The notes under the pieces are model-generated. The model was not told the origin of the DNA. It did not search any database and saw only the letters and a program-made list of their open reading frames with translations. Shown in pieces: positions 41,578 through 51,711 of a stretch of 64,000 nt of DNA (position 1 is its first letter; the number at the start of each line of letters is the position of its first letter). The DNA is from Asparagopsis taxiformis. Taxonomy: Eukaryota > Rhodophyta > Florideophyceae > Bonnemaisoniales > Bonnemaisoniaceae. Made by a program: the position numbers and the translations under genes. The DNA lies in the NCBI GenBank assembly GCA_030407315.1, contig JALQPE010001936.1:1-64000 (forward strand), read 5' to 3'.

Positions 41578-43503
41578 ATGCCTCGTAACCCTACAGCGGG
41601 ACCCTCTAGTGAGGACATAGCGCCTGCCAGCGACTTATCCGATTCGGATCTGATCGCCGAAGAAGGCGTGGTGATTAACACCCTGCAAGACCGAGCCGAC
41701 CGAATCTTCAACGAACGGTTGGAAGAGTTCAAGGCTGAATTCAGCACCGTCGTCGAGAAGACTGTTCAAGACCGCAGGGCGGAAATCGTAGACGCTACGG
41801 TCGAAACCGTCATGGAACTGGTCGAGCCAAAGCTGATGGCCGCCAGCCGAGAAGCCACCCAAGATCGGGACGCCGAGTTCCTAGCGGAAACCTGGAATCA
41901 GGTCAAAGCCGAATTCGCTAAACGCGTATCCCTTTTGGAAACTCGTCTGGAGGAGCTTTCGATTCACGGCTTTAGTGCCAGTCCATTAGGACAACAGGAG
42001 TTTCCTGCTCGCCGCATCCGATCGGCTGACTTCCCTGACCCTACATCCGGTAGGGAGGAAGAAGAAGATCCCCGATTGGATCAAGTCGCGGAAGCAACCC
42101 GACACCTGTCGGACCGTGTCGACGCCCTCGCCGAATCACTATCCCAAACAGGGAATATCTCTCGCACGAGACAGCACACTCGTGCCACCGGATCTGTACC
42201 GGAAAACCCCTCGTGGGATGATGAAGAAGGACCTCTTGAGGAAGGCTTAGTGCCTTTGAAGGCCCGCGAACCCGCATTCGACCTAGTGGTCTCCTATCGG
42301 TACTACCGACTCAAGAACAAGTCCCTAACGACCGATACCCCAACGGGTAAATCAAGAAGCTTGTATAAGCTAACGGAGAAGATCCGTAATTTCAACGCGT
42401 CATTCACGCCGTTCGATGGTACGGAACCCATCGATATCCTCCGGTTCCTCGCGGAATTTCAAGATGCATGTGATTCATGCGGAGTCTCGGAGGGAGAAGC
42501 TACCAAGTTACTCAAGTATTTCCTGGAAGGAGAACCTCAACGGTTTATCGCCGCTGAGGCGCGAAAGCGCAAGCTTCTCAACCACCTGCACCAGCAGATC
42601 ACTTGGCCTCAAGCCGTTAACGCCCTTCTGGCTCGCTACGCAACGGACAATGTCCTAGCGGACGCATATGACGCAGTAACGCGTATACGGCAAGGGCCGG
42701 ATGAGGACGAAGCTGCCTACGCAGACAGACTGCAGGACGCTGCACTCCTGTGTGCGAACGTCTTCTCGGAAAGAGACTTGGTCAACTATTACCTCAAGGG
42801 CCTACGCCCAGAGGTTAAACACACCGTCAAGGTGACTATAGGCCGCAGTGGCGGAGAAGATTTTCTTGCTGTCCGTAACCTTGCTAAAGGACTCGGGGAC
42901 TCTCTACGAGCTTCGCTACCCGCAAAGCCGAAGGCTTACCCTACTCGGGAAATCGCGGAACGTAAACGCAAAGCGTTGCTCGCCACCGTACCCGGAGAAC
43001 CGGCTGTGATACCGCGGACCCCGCCGCCGACCTTACCTTCCCCTACCGGGAACCCAATGGGCGCGCCAATGCAGGCCCCTACCCTAACGGGAGAACATCT
43101 TAAACTCGCTGAGAGTATGATCCCCGAAGGGGCTGTTACTTGGAGATGCTCTGGCTGTCGCCAACCGGGGCATGTGTTGTACACTTGCCCTTACCTACCA
43201 CCCTCAGTGGGAATTTACTTCGCCTTTGCGAACTACGCTTACCAGCAAGAACCGGAGCAGGTTATGCGCCGCCAACAGCGCCAGTCCAATCGGTTCAACC
43301 GAAAAAGGGATTACCCTAAAGCCGTGCTCCAACGGTCAAACCCTCCAACACGCATGGTTGCGTTCGCCGATGACGAAAATCATCCCAAATTGGGCCCTCT
43401 GAGGCGAGACGTTTTAGAACGTAACGGATCTTCCGTAACGGCTCAAGACGTTGCCGACGCCTTGGAAACCTCCGACGACTCCGACACGTCGTCGGAAAAC
43501 TAA
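41578..43503 (+). CDS. gag: Gypsy Gag polyprotein
   Basis: 641 aa. The N-terminal 130 residues are acidic and coiled-coil-like. A retrotransposon Gag capsid-like region covers about 270-455 (FDGTEPIDILRFLAEFQ, ITWPQAVNALLARY, VNYYLKGLRPEVK). A CCHC zinc knuckle follows (WRCSGCRQPGHVLYTCP, C-x2-C-x4-H-x4-C, about 522-538). The stop codon overlaps the pol start as TAATG, so pol may be made by reinitiation rather than frameshifting. Confidence 0.95.
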   Translation: MPRNPTAGPSSEDIAPASDLSDSDLIAEEGVVINTLQDRADRIFNERLEEFKAEFSTVVEKTVQDRRAEIVDATVETVMELVEPKLMAASREATQDRDAEFLAETWNQVKAEFAKRVSLLETRLEELSIHGFSASPLGQQEFPARRIRSADFPDPTSGREEEEDPRLDQVAEATRHLSDRVDALAESLSQTGNISRTRQHTRATGSVPENPSWDDEEGPLEEGLVPLKAREPAFDLVVSYRYYRLKNKSLTTDTPTGKSRSLYKLTEKIRNFNASFTPFDGTEPIDILRFLAEFQDACDSCGVSEGEATKLLKYFLEGEPQRFIAAEARKRKLLNHLHQQITWPQAVNALLARYATDNVLADAYDAVTRIRQGPDEDEAAYADRLQDAALLCANVFSERDLVNYYLKGLRPEVKHTVKVTIGRSGGEDFLAVRNLAKGLGDSLRASLPAKPKAYPTREIAERKRKALLATVPGEPAVIPRTPPPTLPSPTGNPMGAPMQAPTLTGEHLKLAESMIPEGAVTWRCSGCRQPGHVLYTCPYLPPSVGIYFAFANYAYQQEPEQVMRRQQRQSNRFNRKRDYPKAVLQRSNPPTRMVAFADDENHPKLGPLRRDVLERNGSSVTAQDVADALETSDDSDTSSEN

Positions 43504-46500
43504 TGACGGGGAGTGAGGTGTCGCACTCCCGTCAGGAGGTGGAGCGATTACGCTACTCGGTGGACATCTCACCACAACCACCTCCGCAGGAAAAGGCTGC
43601 AACTCCCTCTAGGGACCAAAGTCTTTTCCAGACACCAACCCCTTCGGGTTCCCCCACAGGGACTCGAACCTCAAGGCCGAAAGCCTCATGCCTGCTTAAG
43701 GCCGCCCATTACGTAGTAATGGGTTCCATCGGACTCGATCCGTCAATTCTCACGCCCATGCGTATGGTGATGGACACCGGGTCCGGACCATCGGTCATCC
43801 ATGAAAGGAGCTTACCCCACAATTGGGAACAATTCCAAGTCCCTACGGGGAAAGTTCCGCAACTGGCCGATGCTAACGGCAATCCTCTTCGGATAAAAGG
43901 CAAGATAATACTGTCATTACAGTTAGGCCACAAGTCCTTTGAGGAAGAATTCTTCGTCGCGCCTAAGTTGGCCGTACCCCTCATCTTGGGAACTGGGGCA
44001 ATGAATACCCACGTAGACGCAATTAGGTGCCGGGCCCAACGAATTGATATTCACGACGGCGGATCGATAGCTATCCTAGTGATGTCGCCTACGCGTAAAA
44101 CATCCCCCACCCTTTCGTGCTACGTGGATGCCTCGCGACCCTCTAATGGGATTAACTTAGACCGCCAACCTCATGGCATTCGATTGTCACAAAGTGTGAA
44201 TGTTCCTCCGCGGAGTCAAGTAACAACTACTGTTGTATGTGCCGGTGGCGGCTTGAGTATACTCTCACCAAGAGATCGGATCCTTCACCGACATCGTGTC
44301 TCTATCCCGAATGGGGTTGCGGAAGTCATCCCGCGACAGGAATTCCTGACTATTTTAACTAACTTCGGTACATCCGACAAGTACCTCCCAAAGGGGACAA
44401 TTATAGGCTATGCCCTTCGGGCACCCGAACGGCCAATGCGCCCCATGGCTCTCAGCCATTCTACCCCTTCCTCCCAAGAGGCCTCCACTATGGTGACTAC
44501 TCTCCACCAGGAGCAAGAGGCCGAGGCCACCCAACCATCAAGCTGGAAGCAAGAAGTCTCTCTGGACCACCTTGGTCAAATCCCGTTGAGGGAACGCATC
44601 CTTAGCATGCTATCTCGACACGAGTCTATGTGGGATGGATCCCTAGGGGACATCCGCGCTACGGAACACCGAATCGACATAGTCGAAGGGAGCAAGCCTA
44701 GACGGCAACAACCCTACCGGATGGGACCCGCTCGCCGAGAGATTGCCCGTAAGGAAATAACCAGCATGCTGGAAAAAGGAGTGATCGAACCGTCGACCTC
44801 CGAATGGGCTAGCCCAGTGGTTCTTGTCCCGAAGAAGGATGGTAAATTACGCTTTTGCGTCGACTACAGGGGTCTTAACGACATAACTGTCAATGATGTG
44901 TACCCCCTTCCACGAATGGATGATTGTATTGACTCCCTCGGAGATGCTCAGGTATTCACCACATTGGATTGTAATTCTGGCTATTGGCAGATCCCTGTTG
45001 CACAGGACGACCGTGACAAAACGGCATTCACCTCCCACTTGGGGACCTATCGCTTCAAGCGTTTGCCTTTTGGCTTAAAGAATGCTCCGGCAACGTTTCA
45101 ACGTGCCATCGACATTATTCTTAGCAGCGTTCGCTGGCAGACCTGTCTGATTTACTTAGACGATGTAATCGTATTCTCTCGGGGCGAGGCCGAACATCTC
45201 CACCATGTGGACCAAGTACTCTCCCTCCTACGGGAAGCAGGTGTCACCCTGAAGTTGACAAAGTGTCATTTCTTCGAAAAGAAGGTTGATTACCTGGGGC
45301 ATGTCGTGATGCCAGGAAAGCTAGCTGTTGCACAGAACGCCACTTCGGCTATCGCTGACGCGATCTTTCCGCAAACGCCTACGCAAATGCGATCCTTCCT
45401 CGGAAGCTGTGGCGTCTTTCGACGATTCATCAAAGGGTATGCCGCAATTGCGCACCCCTTGAACGAAATGCTGACCAAAGACAGCCTCCCTAAATTCGGG
45501 AAAGAACCTCCTACCGAAGACCAACGCCGCGCGTTCAACGCTCTCAAAGAGGTCATGACCAAGCCGCCGATACTGGCTCTACCCAAGTTGGGTCAACCCT
45601 ACACCGTAGACACGGACGCTTCCGCATACCAAATAGGATGCGCTCTGCTTCAGCAGCAAGGGGGGGAGAACGATCTCAAGCCAATTGGCTATTGGTCGCG
45701 GACCTTGACTAAACCGGAAAGAGGTTACTCCCCTACGGAACGTGAATGTCTAGCCGTCGTATGGGCTGTCACTATCCTACGTCCATACTTGGAGCAAACA
45801 AAGTTTGTAGTCCGGACAGACCATAACGCGCTGCGTTGGCTCATGAATATCAACGACCCTTCAGGGAGACTCTGCCGGTGGCGCCTCCGACTTGCGGAAT
45901 TTGACTATCAAATAGTCTATCGACCCGGTCGGGTTCACCAACTACCGGACGCCCTTTCGCGTGTTGAAACTAACGGCGAGACGCCCGTCACTATTGACGA
46001 TGAAATACCAACTCTGTTGGCCACGCACGCACCGCAAGGTGAAACATCCTTGGATGATGATACTGATGTTTGGTTCTACGACCTTTCTCTAGCAAGAGAC
46101 CACGCCAAGGAGGCGCCTAGTCGCAACGGTACACCCGTCTTGACAACTCATCCGCAAACGGAAAACTACTGCCCGATAACTCTCCAAGAGTGGCTCGAAG
46201 AGCAACGAACAGACGACTTCTGTCAACAGGCCCTGGCCTCGCAGAAGTCTGACTCTCTCTTCTTCGAAGACGAAGACGGTGTCCTTTGTAGGAAGTCCAA
46301 ATTGGACGGGTCATCCCAAATTGTAGTACCTAAAGCCTTACGGCAACGTCTATTGACGATGTGCCACCACGGCATATTGGCAGGACATCCTGGTCAGAAC
46401 CGCATGTACGACACGATGCGCCTATCTTACTACTGGCCTGCAATGGCTGCGGACATAACCGGAACGGTTGAACGCTGTTCAGCGTGCGCAAGAAACCGAT

Positions 46501-48395
46501 TACGGTTGCGCAAACATGCGGGTACCCTCCAGCTGTTCCCAGCTACCACACCATTGGATGACGTTGCAATTGACCTCCTCGGTCCTCTACCTCGTACCAA
46601 GAAAGGTAACGTGCACCTACTGGTGATTTCGTGTCGCTTTACCAAGCTCACCCAAGTGGTGCCGCTGCGAAGCATTACGGCTTACCATGTGGCAGTAGCC
46701 TTTTGTACACATTGGGTGTTTAAGTATGGTCCTCCACGGACATTACTATCCGATAACGGTCCGCAATTTGCGTCGAAGTTCTTCCAGGCTGTCTGCCTCC
46801 AGTTAGGAACGAAGAACGTCTTCACGACGGCATACCATCCCCAGACAAATGGGCAAGTCGAACGGTATAACCGTACTCTATTGAGCATGCTACGTAATTA
46901 CGTCAATGATAACCAGGACGACTGGGATGTCTACGCATCAGCGTTAACCTATGCGTACAACACGCACGTGCATCGCACAACGGGAACTACACCCTTCGAC
47001 CTCATACTAAGCCGACCTCCACCGCCATATGCGACACACCATTCGGTGAAAAGGAGGGCAACGCCAGACGCGTTCACGAAGCAAGACTTCTTGCGCCGTA
47101 TTACGGATACCATTGACATGGCAGGTAAACGCCTTCACAGCGCGCAAGCACGCTACAAGCGTAACTTCGACCGGTCAATCCGGAAGTCTAAACGACTCAT
47201 CACTACCGATGATTACGTTTATCTGGATAATCCAGAAGTCCGTGAACGGAACAAGCTAACTCCAATAGCTCAAGGTCCCTATAGGGTTATCCGTGCCGGA
47301 CGGCGAACGGTTTACATCGACCGTGATGGTATCACCGAAAAGGTTAGTCTCGATAGAGTTGTACTCGCTCCGCGACCGACCGAGGAACCAACCTTAGCAC
47401 CTAGGCTACATGCCGCTAACGCACAAGCGTCACCATCAGGTGCAGATGCCCTCGCGCCAAATACACAATCACGCCAACCGACGGGCGACGGCCAACAGAA
47501 CGCACAAAGCGAATCACCTCCGCCAACTCCTAATCAGGAATACCCCTTCAGGGATCAACCATCGTCCCCACGACAACCTACAATTAGGATAACACCTGAA
47601 GGTAGTGGTTTGGGACAAACCACCCTTCAGGAGGGGGCCCCAGACGCTATGCGCGTAAGCAACAATTTCGCAACACCCTCTTGGGATGAGCATACTCAAC
47701 ATTCACCACCTAGTAACTCACCCACGATTGGGAGCGACACGTACGACCAAAGTCGTTTACCATTACACCAACAACCCGCACCCCCGGTAACGACCGGCTA
47801 TAACCGCACAATTGCGACGAGAGGACAACCATCCAGGTCATGCGTACAGACGCCGAGTTCCCCTCAACGGGACGCGAACCCTCCATCGGGAGCCGAACTT
47901 CGCATAGCTAACCAAGCAAGTCAAGCACCCGCCCATTTGGCAAAACCCAAACCGGGTCGACACACTCGCTCAAGTGCGAAGAAGATAGCCACGGCAAACC
48001 CCGTAAGGTCTTTGGAAGCCACCCCCAATGGGGAACAAGAGAAAGCGCCACAGGGCACGCAACCGAACTCGGAACGAGTAGCTCTCCCTGAAGGGACGAA
48101 GGAAACCCCAGAGGGAAGTAGCGACGCCGAACGCGCAACCTCAGAGGAGGAATATCCCATCGATGATCTCATCGATTACGTCACTGACGACGATGGGGAA
48201 CAATGGTTCCTTGTGAAATGGTATGGCTACCGCAAGCCAACATGGACGCAACGTGCAAACGTTCCCCTCGAATGGGCATCACGGTATTTCCGTCGAACGC
48301 AACACCGCAAAGGTGACAAGCCATCGCGCAGAGCGCGCACGCGCACACCCAAAAGAGGGAAGAAGTCGCATAACCCCGCAGGGACGAGAACCTAA
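43503..48395 (+). CDS. pol: Gypsy Pol polyprotein with C-terminal chromodomain
   Basis: 1630 aa, intact. Protease has MDTGSG with D91. Reverse transcriptase has LRFCVDYRGLN, LPFGLKNAP and YLDD at 551-554. RNase H has VDTDASAYQIG and RTDHNAL. Integrase has an HHCC zinc finger (HHGILAGHPG...CSACARN) and a D1024-D1084-E1120 triad with 35 residues between the last two. A P/Q/S-rich linker precedes a chromodomain near 1550-1600 (IDDLIDYVTDDDGEQWFLVKWYGYRK), which in chromoviruses directs integration to particular chromatin. The RT-before-integrase order is Ty3/gypsy. Confidence 0.97.
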   Translation: MTGSEVSHSRQEVERLRYSVDISPQPPPQEKAATPSRDQSLFQTPTPSGSPTGTRTSRPKASCLLKAAHYVVMGSIGLDPSILTPMRMVMDTGSGPSVIHERSLPHNWEQFQVPTGKVPQLADANGNPLRIKGKIILSLQLGHKSFEEEFFVAPKLAVPLILGTGAMNTHVDAIRCRAQRIDIHDGGSIAILVMSPTRKTSPTLSCYVDASRPSNGINLDRQPHGIRLSQSVNVPPRSQVTTTVVCAGGGLSILSPRDRILHRHRVSIPNGVAEVIPRQEFLTILTNFGTSDKYLPKGTIIGYALRAPERPMRPMALSHSTPSSQEASTMVTTLHQEQEAEATQPSSWKQEVSLDHLGQIPLRERILSMLSRHESMWDGSLGDIRATEHRIDIVEGSKPRRQQPYRMGPARREIARKEITSMLEKGVIEPSTSEWASPVVLVPKKDGKLRFCVDYRGLNDITVNDVYPLPRMDDCIDSLGDAQVFTTLDCNSGYWQIPVAQDDRDKTAFTSHLGTYRFKRLPFGLKNAPATFQRAIDIILSSVRWQTCLIYLDDVIVFSRGEAEHLHHVDQVLSLLREAGVTLKLTKCHFFEKKVDYLGHVVMPGKLAVAQNATSAIADAIFPQTPTQMRSFLGSCGVFRRFIKGYAAIAHPLNEMLTKDSLPKFGKEPPTEDQRRAFNALKEVMTKPPILALPKLGQPYTVDTDASAYQIGCALLQQQGGENDLKPIGYWSRTLTKPERGYSPTERECLAVVWAVTILRPYLEQTKFVVRTDHNALRWLMNINDPSGRLCRWRLRLAEFDYQIVYRPGRVHQLPDALSRVETNGETPVTIDDEIPTLLATHAPQGETSLDDDTDVWFYDLSLARDHAKEAPSRNGTPVLTTHPQTENYCPITLQEWLEEQRTDDFCQQALASQKSDSLFFEDEDGVLCRKSKLDGSSQIVVPKALRQRLLTMCHHGILAGHPGQNRMYDTMRLSYYWPAMAADITGTVERCSACARNRLRLRKHAGTLQLFPATTPLDDVAIDLLGPLPRTKKGNVHLLVISCRFTKLTQVVPLRSITAYHVAVAFCTHWVFKYGPPRTLLSDNGPQFASKFFQAVCLQLGTKNVFTTAYHPQTNGQVERYNRTLLSMLRNYVNDNQDDWDVYASALTYAYNTHVHRTTGTTPFDLILSRPPPPYATHHSVKRRATPDAFTKQDFLRRITDTIDMAGKRLHSAQARYKRNFDRSIRKSKRLITTDDYVYLDNPEVRERNKLTPIAQGPYRVIRAGRRTVYIDRDGITEKVSLDRVVLAPRPTEEPTLAPRLHAANAQASPSGADALAPNTQSRQPTGDGQQNAQSESPPPTPNQEYPFRDQPSSPRQPTIRITPEGSGLGQTTLQEGAPDAMRVSNNFATPSWDEHTQHSPPSNSPTIGSDTYDQSRLPLHQQPAPPVTTGYNRTIATRGQPSRSCVQTPSSPQRDANPPSGAELRIANQASQAPAHLAKPKPGRHTRSSAKKIATANPVRSLEATPNGEQEKAPQGTQPNSERVALPEGTKETPEGSSDAERATSEEEYPIDDLIDYVTDDDGEQWFLVKWYGYRKPTWTQRANVPLEWASRYFRRTQHRKGDKPSRRARTRTPKRGKKSHNPAGTRT

Positions 48396-49161
48396 CAAGG
48401 AATCCACCAGGTGGAGTTACCGAGCCTCGGAAGGTTAAGCCAAAAAGGGCGCACTATTTCACCGCTGGCCGGAAGCCAAAAATGGCAATTTTTTGATCAG
48501 CCGATACCGGCCAGAAATTCAAAAATTTTATTTGGCCGCCGGCGGCCAAAAATTGCCGAGAGGCCGAAGGCCAGAAATTCTAAAATTTTGATTTTTGAGC
48601 CGCGACGGCGGCGGTAGCACTGTTGTGCGTTGATCAAATCAAGTGCAATGCACTCCTTGGATCAATAGTATAGCTGGCATCAGATCTCGTATGCAACGCC
48701 GCCGGCGTCGAACCAAGGACCAGGTGGACCATTCCGAACCCATCTGGACCACTTATAGGGTCCATCTGGACCACTTCTGGACCATGTGGACCTCAGTTTG
48801 GACCAGTCGGACCATGTATTGGACCAGTCGGACCAATTTGCTATTTATCTCTAGTACGCACAAGTATCCAGGTTCTGTCCTTCGAACGTTGTTTGGACAT
48901 TTCCCAAGGCGGAAACAGGATCAGCTTACCGGCTGCAGCCCACATTGGGTACGCATCAGCGTTGCAAAGGTACATTCCCTAACAGCAAACGCTGATGACC
49001 ATCAAACCGACTACGGCACTACCACAAATTCGTACCACGTACGGTTCAACATATTCAAGAGTTCCTCTTCCAGGATTGGCACGAAGCCTCGCGTCTTGGC
49101 GGTACGAGCCAACTCGATCCCTATAAGGATATCCCTCTCCAGCTCGAGGTGCGACCGGAGT
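48396..49161 (+). repeat. Post-pol spacer of the gypsy element with short palindromes and GGACCA repeats
   Basis: At 48531-48550 lies a perfect 20-bp palindrome, TTTGGCCGCCGGCGGCCAAA. At 48717-48840 GGACCA recurs about nine times in a degenerate short tandem pattern. No coding region recognised on the plus strand. Confidence 0.65.
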
Positions 49162-50226
49162 CTATTCAACCGCCATACGGGCGCATCGCGAAGAGCGGAA
49201 TTGTGGAAGTACACCAACGACGGAGGGTCGGCGATAGGCAAGCGCATCGGCGGCAGCCGCACCAGACCCACTTCGGGTAACTCTGCCAGTAGAGGCATAT
49301 GGATCTATGACCTTCTCTACAGGATGAACATTAGCCTTTTCGGCTGCAGCCTTCTCGGCTTCTGCCCGAGCAGCCTCGCGGCGCAATTCTTCTTCCCTAC
49401 GCTTTCGAGCGTCCGCCAATATCTGTTGGTTGCGGCGACCATAGTCCTCATAGGGATTCGCTGTCGCGTCATGACCAGAAGAGGTACGAGCCGCCGGGGC
49501 GGAAGGACGAGAAGTAATCGGACGCGAACTTGGCGAAGGCCTGACATTCGGCTGCCTTGTTGGCCTGGGCGTAGCGCCTCCCTCGGCGACGACTTCTATC
49601 ACCTCCTCGGTGTCGGCCGGCATGGCTCCCCTTGAGGACGGGCCGGCGGCCCTCGATGACTCACCTTCGCGCGACGGCGGATTAACCGGTGACGGTTTGG
49701 CACTTGCCACTGGGGTGGAAGGCTTCGGGGAAGCAGGCGATTCAGCCGGAACAGAGTCGCGCTCTTGTGCGCTTGCCCTGGTAGGGGGGACCGTCTCTTC
49801 GGAACGTGCTTGCGCACTCGCAACCTTGCCAGCAGGCGACGCTGGATCAGCGGTGCCTTTGGCGGCAGTCGAACGCGTTCGCGTTTGCGATTGAGCCGCG
49901 GTGGCTGACGGCACGCGTGGCGCTGAAGTCGACGAAGACTTAGCCGGTGTAGGCGGGACCCCGGTGCGGGAAGAGGAAGCCTGATGGCGAGTTGTGGGAC
50001 GGCGAACGCTGGAGCGTGTGGTAGGACGGTTGGGCGAACCCATATTGTCTCCTTCCTCTTCAGAGGATTCGAATTGTATCGGAGCTCGAGGGGACATCCT
50101 GGAAGCCAGTAGAGGCGGTGACGGACGTTGATAAAAACCCTGAAGCGGGACGAATGAGCGGCCTATTGGCTTAAGTCTCCGGGAGGGAGCTGCGTTATTC
50201 AACCCAGGAAGGGGATCGCGAGGCAA
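49162..50226 (-). CDS. Antisense ORF between gypsy pol and 3' LTR
   Basis: 354 aa on the strand opposite gag-pol. It is rich in S, P, A, T and R, and so mostly disordered. A charged helical stretch near 265-300 (ILADARKRREEELRREAARAEAEKAAAEKAN, given here by composition) is likely coiled coil. Some plant gypsy groups carry antisense ORFs of unknown function at this place. The high GC of the region raises the chance of an accidental open frame. No promoter was identified. Confidence 0.45.
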   Translation of the reverse strand: MPRDPLPGLNNAAPSRRLKPIGRSFVPLQGFYQRPSPPLLASRMSPRAPIQFESSEEEGDNMGSPNRPTTRSSVRRPTTRHQASSSRTGVPPTPAKSSSTSAPRVPSATAAQSQTRTRSTAAKGTADPASPAGKVASAQARSEETVPPTRASAQERDSVPAESPASPKPSTPVASAKPSPVNPPSREGESSRAAGPSSRGAMPADTEEVIEVVAEGGATPRPTRQPNVRPSPSSRPITSRPSAPAARTSSGHDATANPYEDYGRRNQQILADARKRREEELRREAARAEAEKAAAEKANVHPVEKVIDPYASTGRVTRSGSGAAAADALAYRRPSVVGVLPQFRSSRCARMAVE

Positions 50227-50586
50227 TGGGCCGAAACGGCGAATGCAAGCCTCGAATTGGCACCGCTCGTGCGATCACGCGGCTAATTATTTAGCAAATG
50301 GATGCAAAAACCCTTTGAGGGATAATGGAAAGGACGCGAATGCGTGGACGCAGTTGGACACCGAAGGGGTGAATGCGCTGTTTTGCGTTAGGACGATGAT
50401 GAACCTGTAACAGGTATTGATTCCAATAGGAAACGGTCGGGCGGAACTCGGGAAGAGTCGGATGGACAACACATTTAGTGTGCACGCGCCGCGCGCGGGA
50501 AGGTTTTGAATTGCACAATGCAACGGCCACAGCCAAAAATTGTAATTTTTATTTTGATCAAATTTTGTCGGGACGACAAATCTCTC

Positions 50587-50595
50587 AGGAGGGGG
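50587..50595 (+). other. Polypurine tract
   Basis: AGGAGGGGG, three bases before the 3' LTR start at 50599: the expected site for plus-strand priming. Confidence 0.7.
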
Positions 50596-50598
50596 CCG

Positions 50599-51283
50599 TG
50601 TCGTACCGCCTGGCGGTCCTCGTTGATCGAGCCGTGTCGCTTCCCTATTGGGTACCCACTTACGGGATGTGCCAATCACAAGGCACCAGCCAACTGGCGT
50701 GTTTCCTATACTTAGGACAAGCTAAGGCTGACAAATAACCCCACCCGGGCCTATCGGCCCCGGCCAAGACCCCACAAGGGGCAAATTTTAACTTAGGCTG
50801 ATCAGCCATACATTACAATGTAAGCCTATTGGCAATGACCTCGCGGGTAGGCGAGCGCCAGTAATTGGGTTCTGATTGGTCACTAACTGGATATTTATTC
50901 CTAACCACTAACCCTAGCTTACAGTAGACTTAGTATAAAACGGCCACTGGAATAGCCAGTAGGCACGGTTTCTAGAGTAACGTAAACTCAAGTGGAATTA
51001 CGACCCACAGGAACAGTGTTCGCATACCTATTGTTCAACCCCTCTCCGGGAAAACCTTAGGGTTAGCCAACAGCTCGACGGATTACGTCATCTTGCTCCA
51101 TTAATACGCCTCTCGCGTGAGCACCCCTTTGTCACACAACCCCCTCCGGGTAACGACACCTTCTCTCTCACGAGACTACCCGCTGGGTACCTATAAGGTT
51201 CATCTGCTCTACCACTTCCTCTACCGAGGCTCGGGACACCTGTCGGGTGGTTTGCCGCTCTAGCGGATTTTCTACCTGCTACA
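50599..51283 (+). repeat. 3' LTR of the gypsy element
   Basis: 685 bp, TGTCG...CTACA, followed by the target-site duplication AGTAG. Confidence 0.95.
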
Positions 51284-51288
51284 AGTAG

Positions 51289-51711
51289 TTCCTTTTGTTG
51301 GTCCCATGCAATTTGCAGAATCTGCACTATACAATGGAAGCAATTTAGGGATCATAAGTTGTGCTAAAGACGGTGGGTAGAATGTAGCATACAGAAATGA
51401 TGTCCCAGGCTCTACATAGTTCTCTAATCTATCTCTCAGCGATTCTAAATTGATCACAAAACTGCCACTGCGTTTCGCATTATTTCAAGTGCAATGCGCG
51501 ACGTAACTTCGATCATTTCCTGCTTTCTCATGCTCACATATTTCGCTTATTGTCCATTTGATTTGAGCATCTAGATGTATTGAGGGAGCCTAACCAATAT
51601 CCTCATATCATTTAAGGCATTTTCTTCGTTTGTGATAGAAATTGTTCGTCGGATAAACGAAGCGGATAAGTCTGATCTGGTGTATGGTGCAAGTATTCTT
51701 CTCACTTCCAT
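51289..51711. other. Spacer sequence, no gene supported
   Basis: Unique AT-rich sequence between the gypsy element and repeat copy 2. No feature recognised. Confidence 0.35.

Larger units (their letters stand above)
40812..51288 (+). mobile_element. Complete Ty3/gypsy chromovirus-type LTR retrotransposon with 5-bp TSD
   Basis: The element occupies 40817-51283 and is flanked by AGTAG at 40812-40816 and 51284-51288. The order is 5' LTR, PBS, gag, pol (protease, RT, RNase H, integrase, chromodomain), antisense ORF, polypurine tract, 3' LTR. The LTRs differ at only two places that I could find (one substitution, one A indel), so insertion was recent. Gag and pol are uninterrupted, so the copy may be autonomous. 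Confidence 0.96.
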
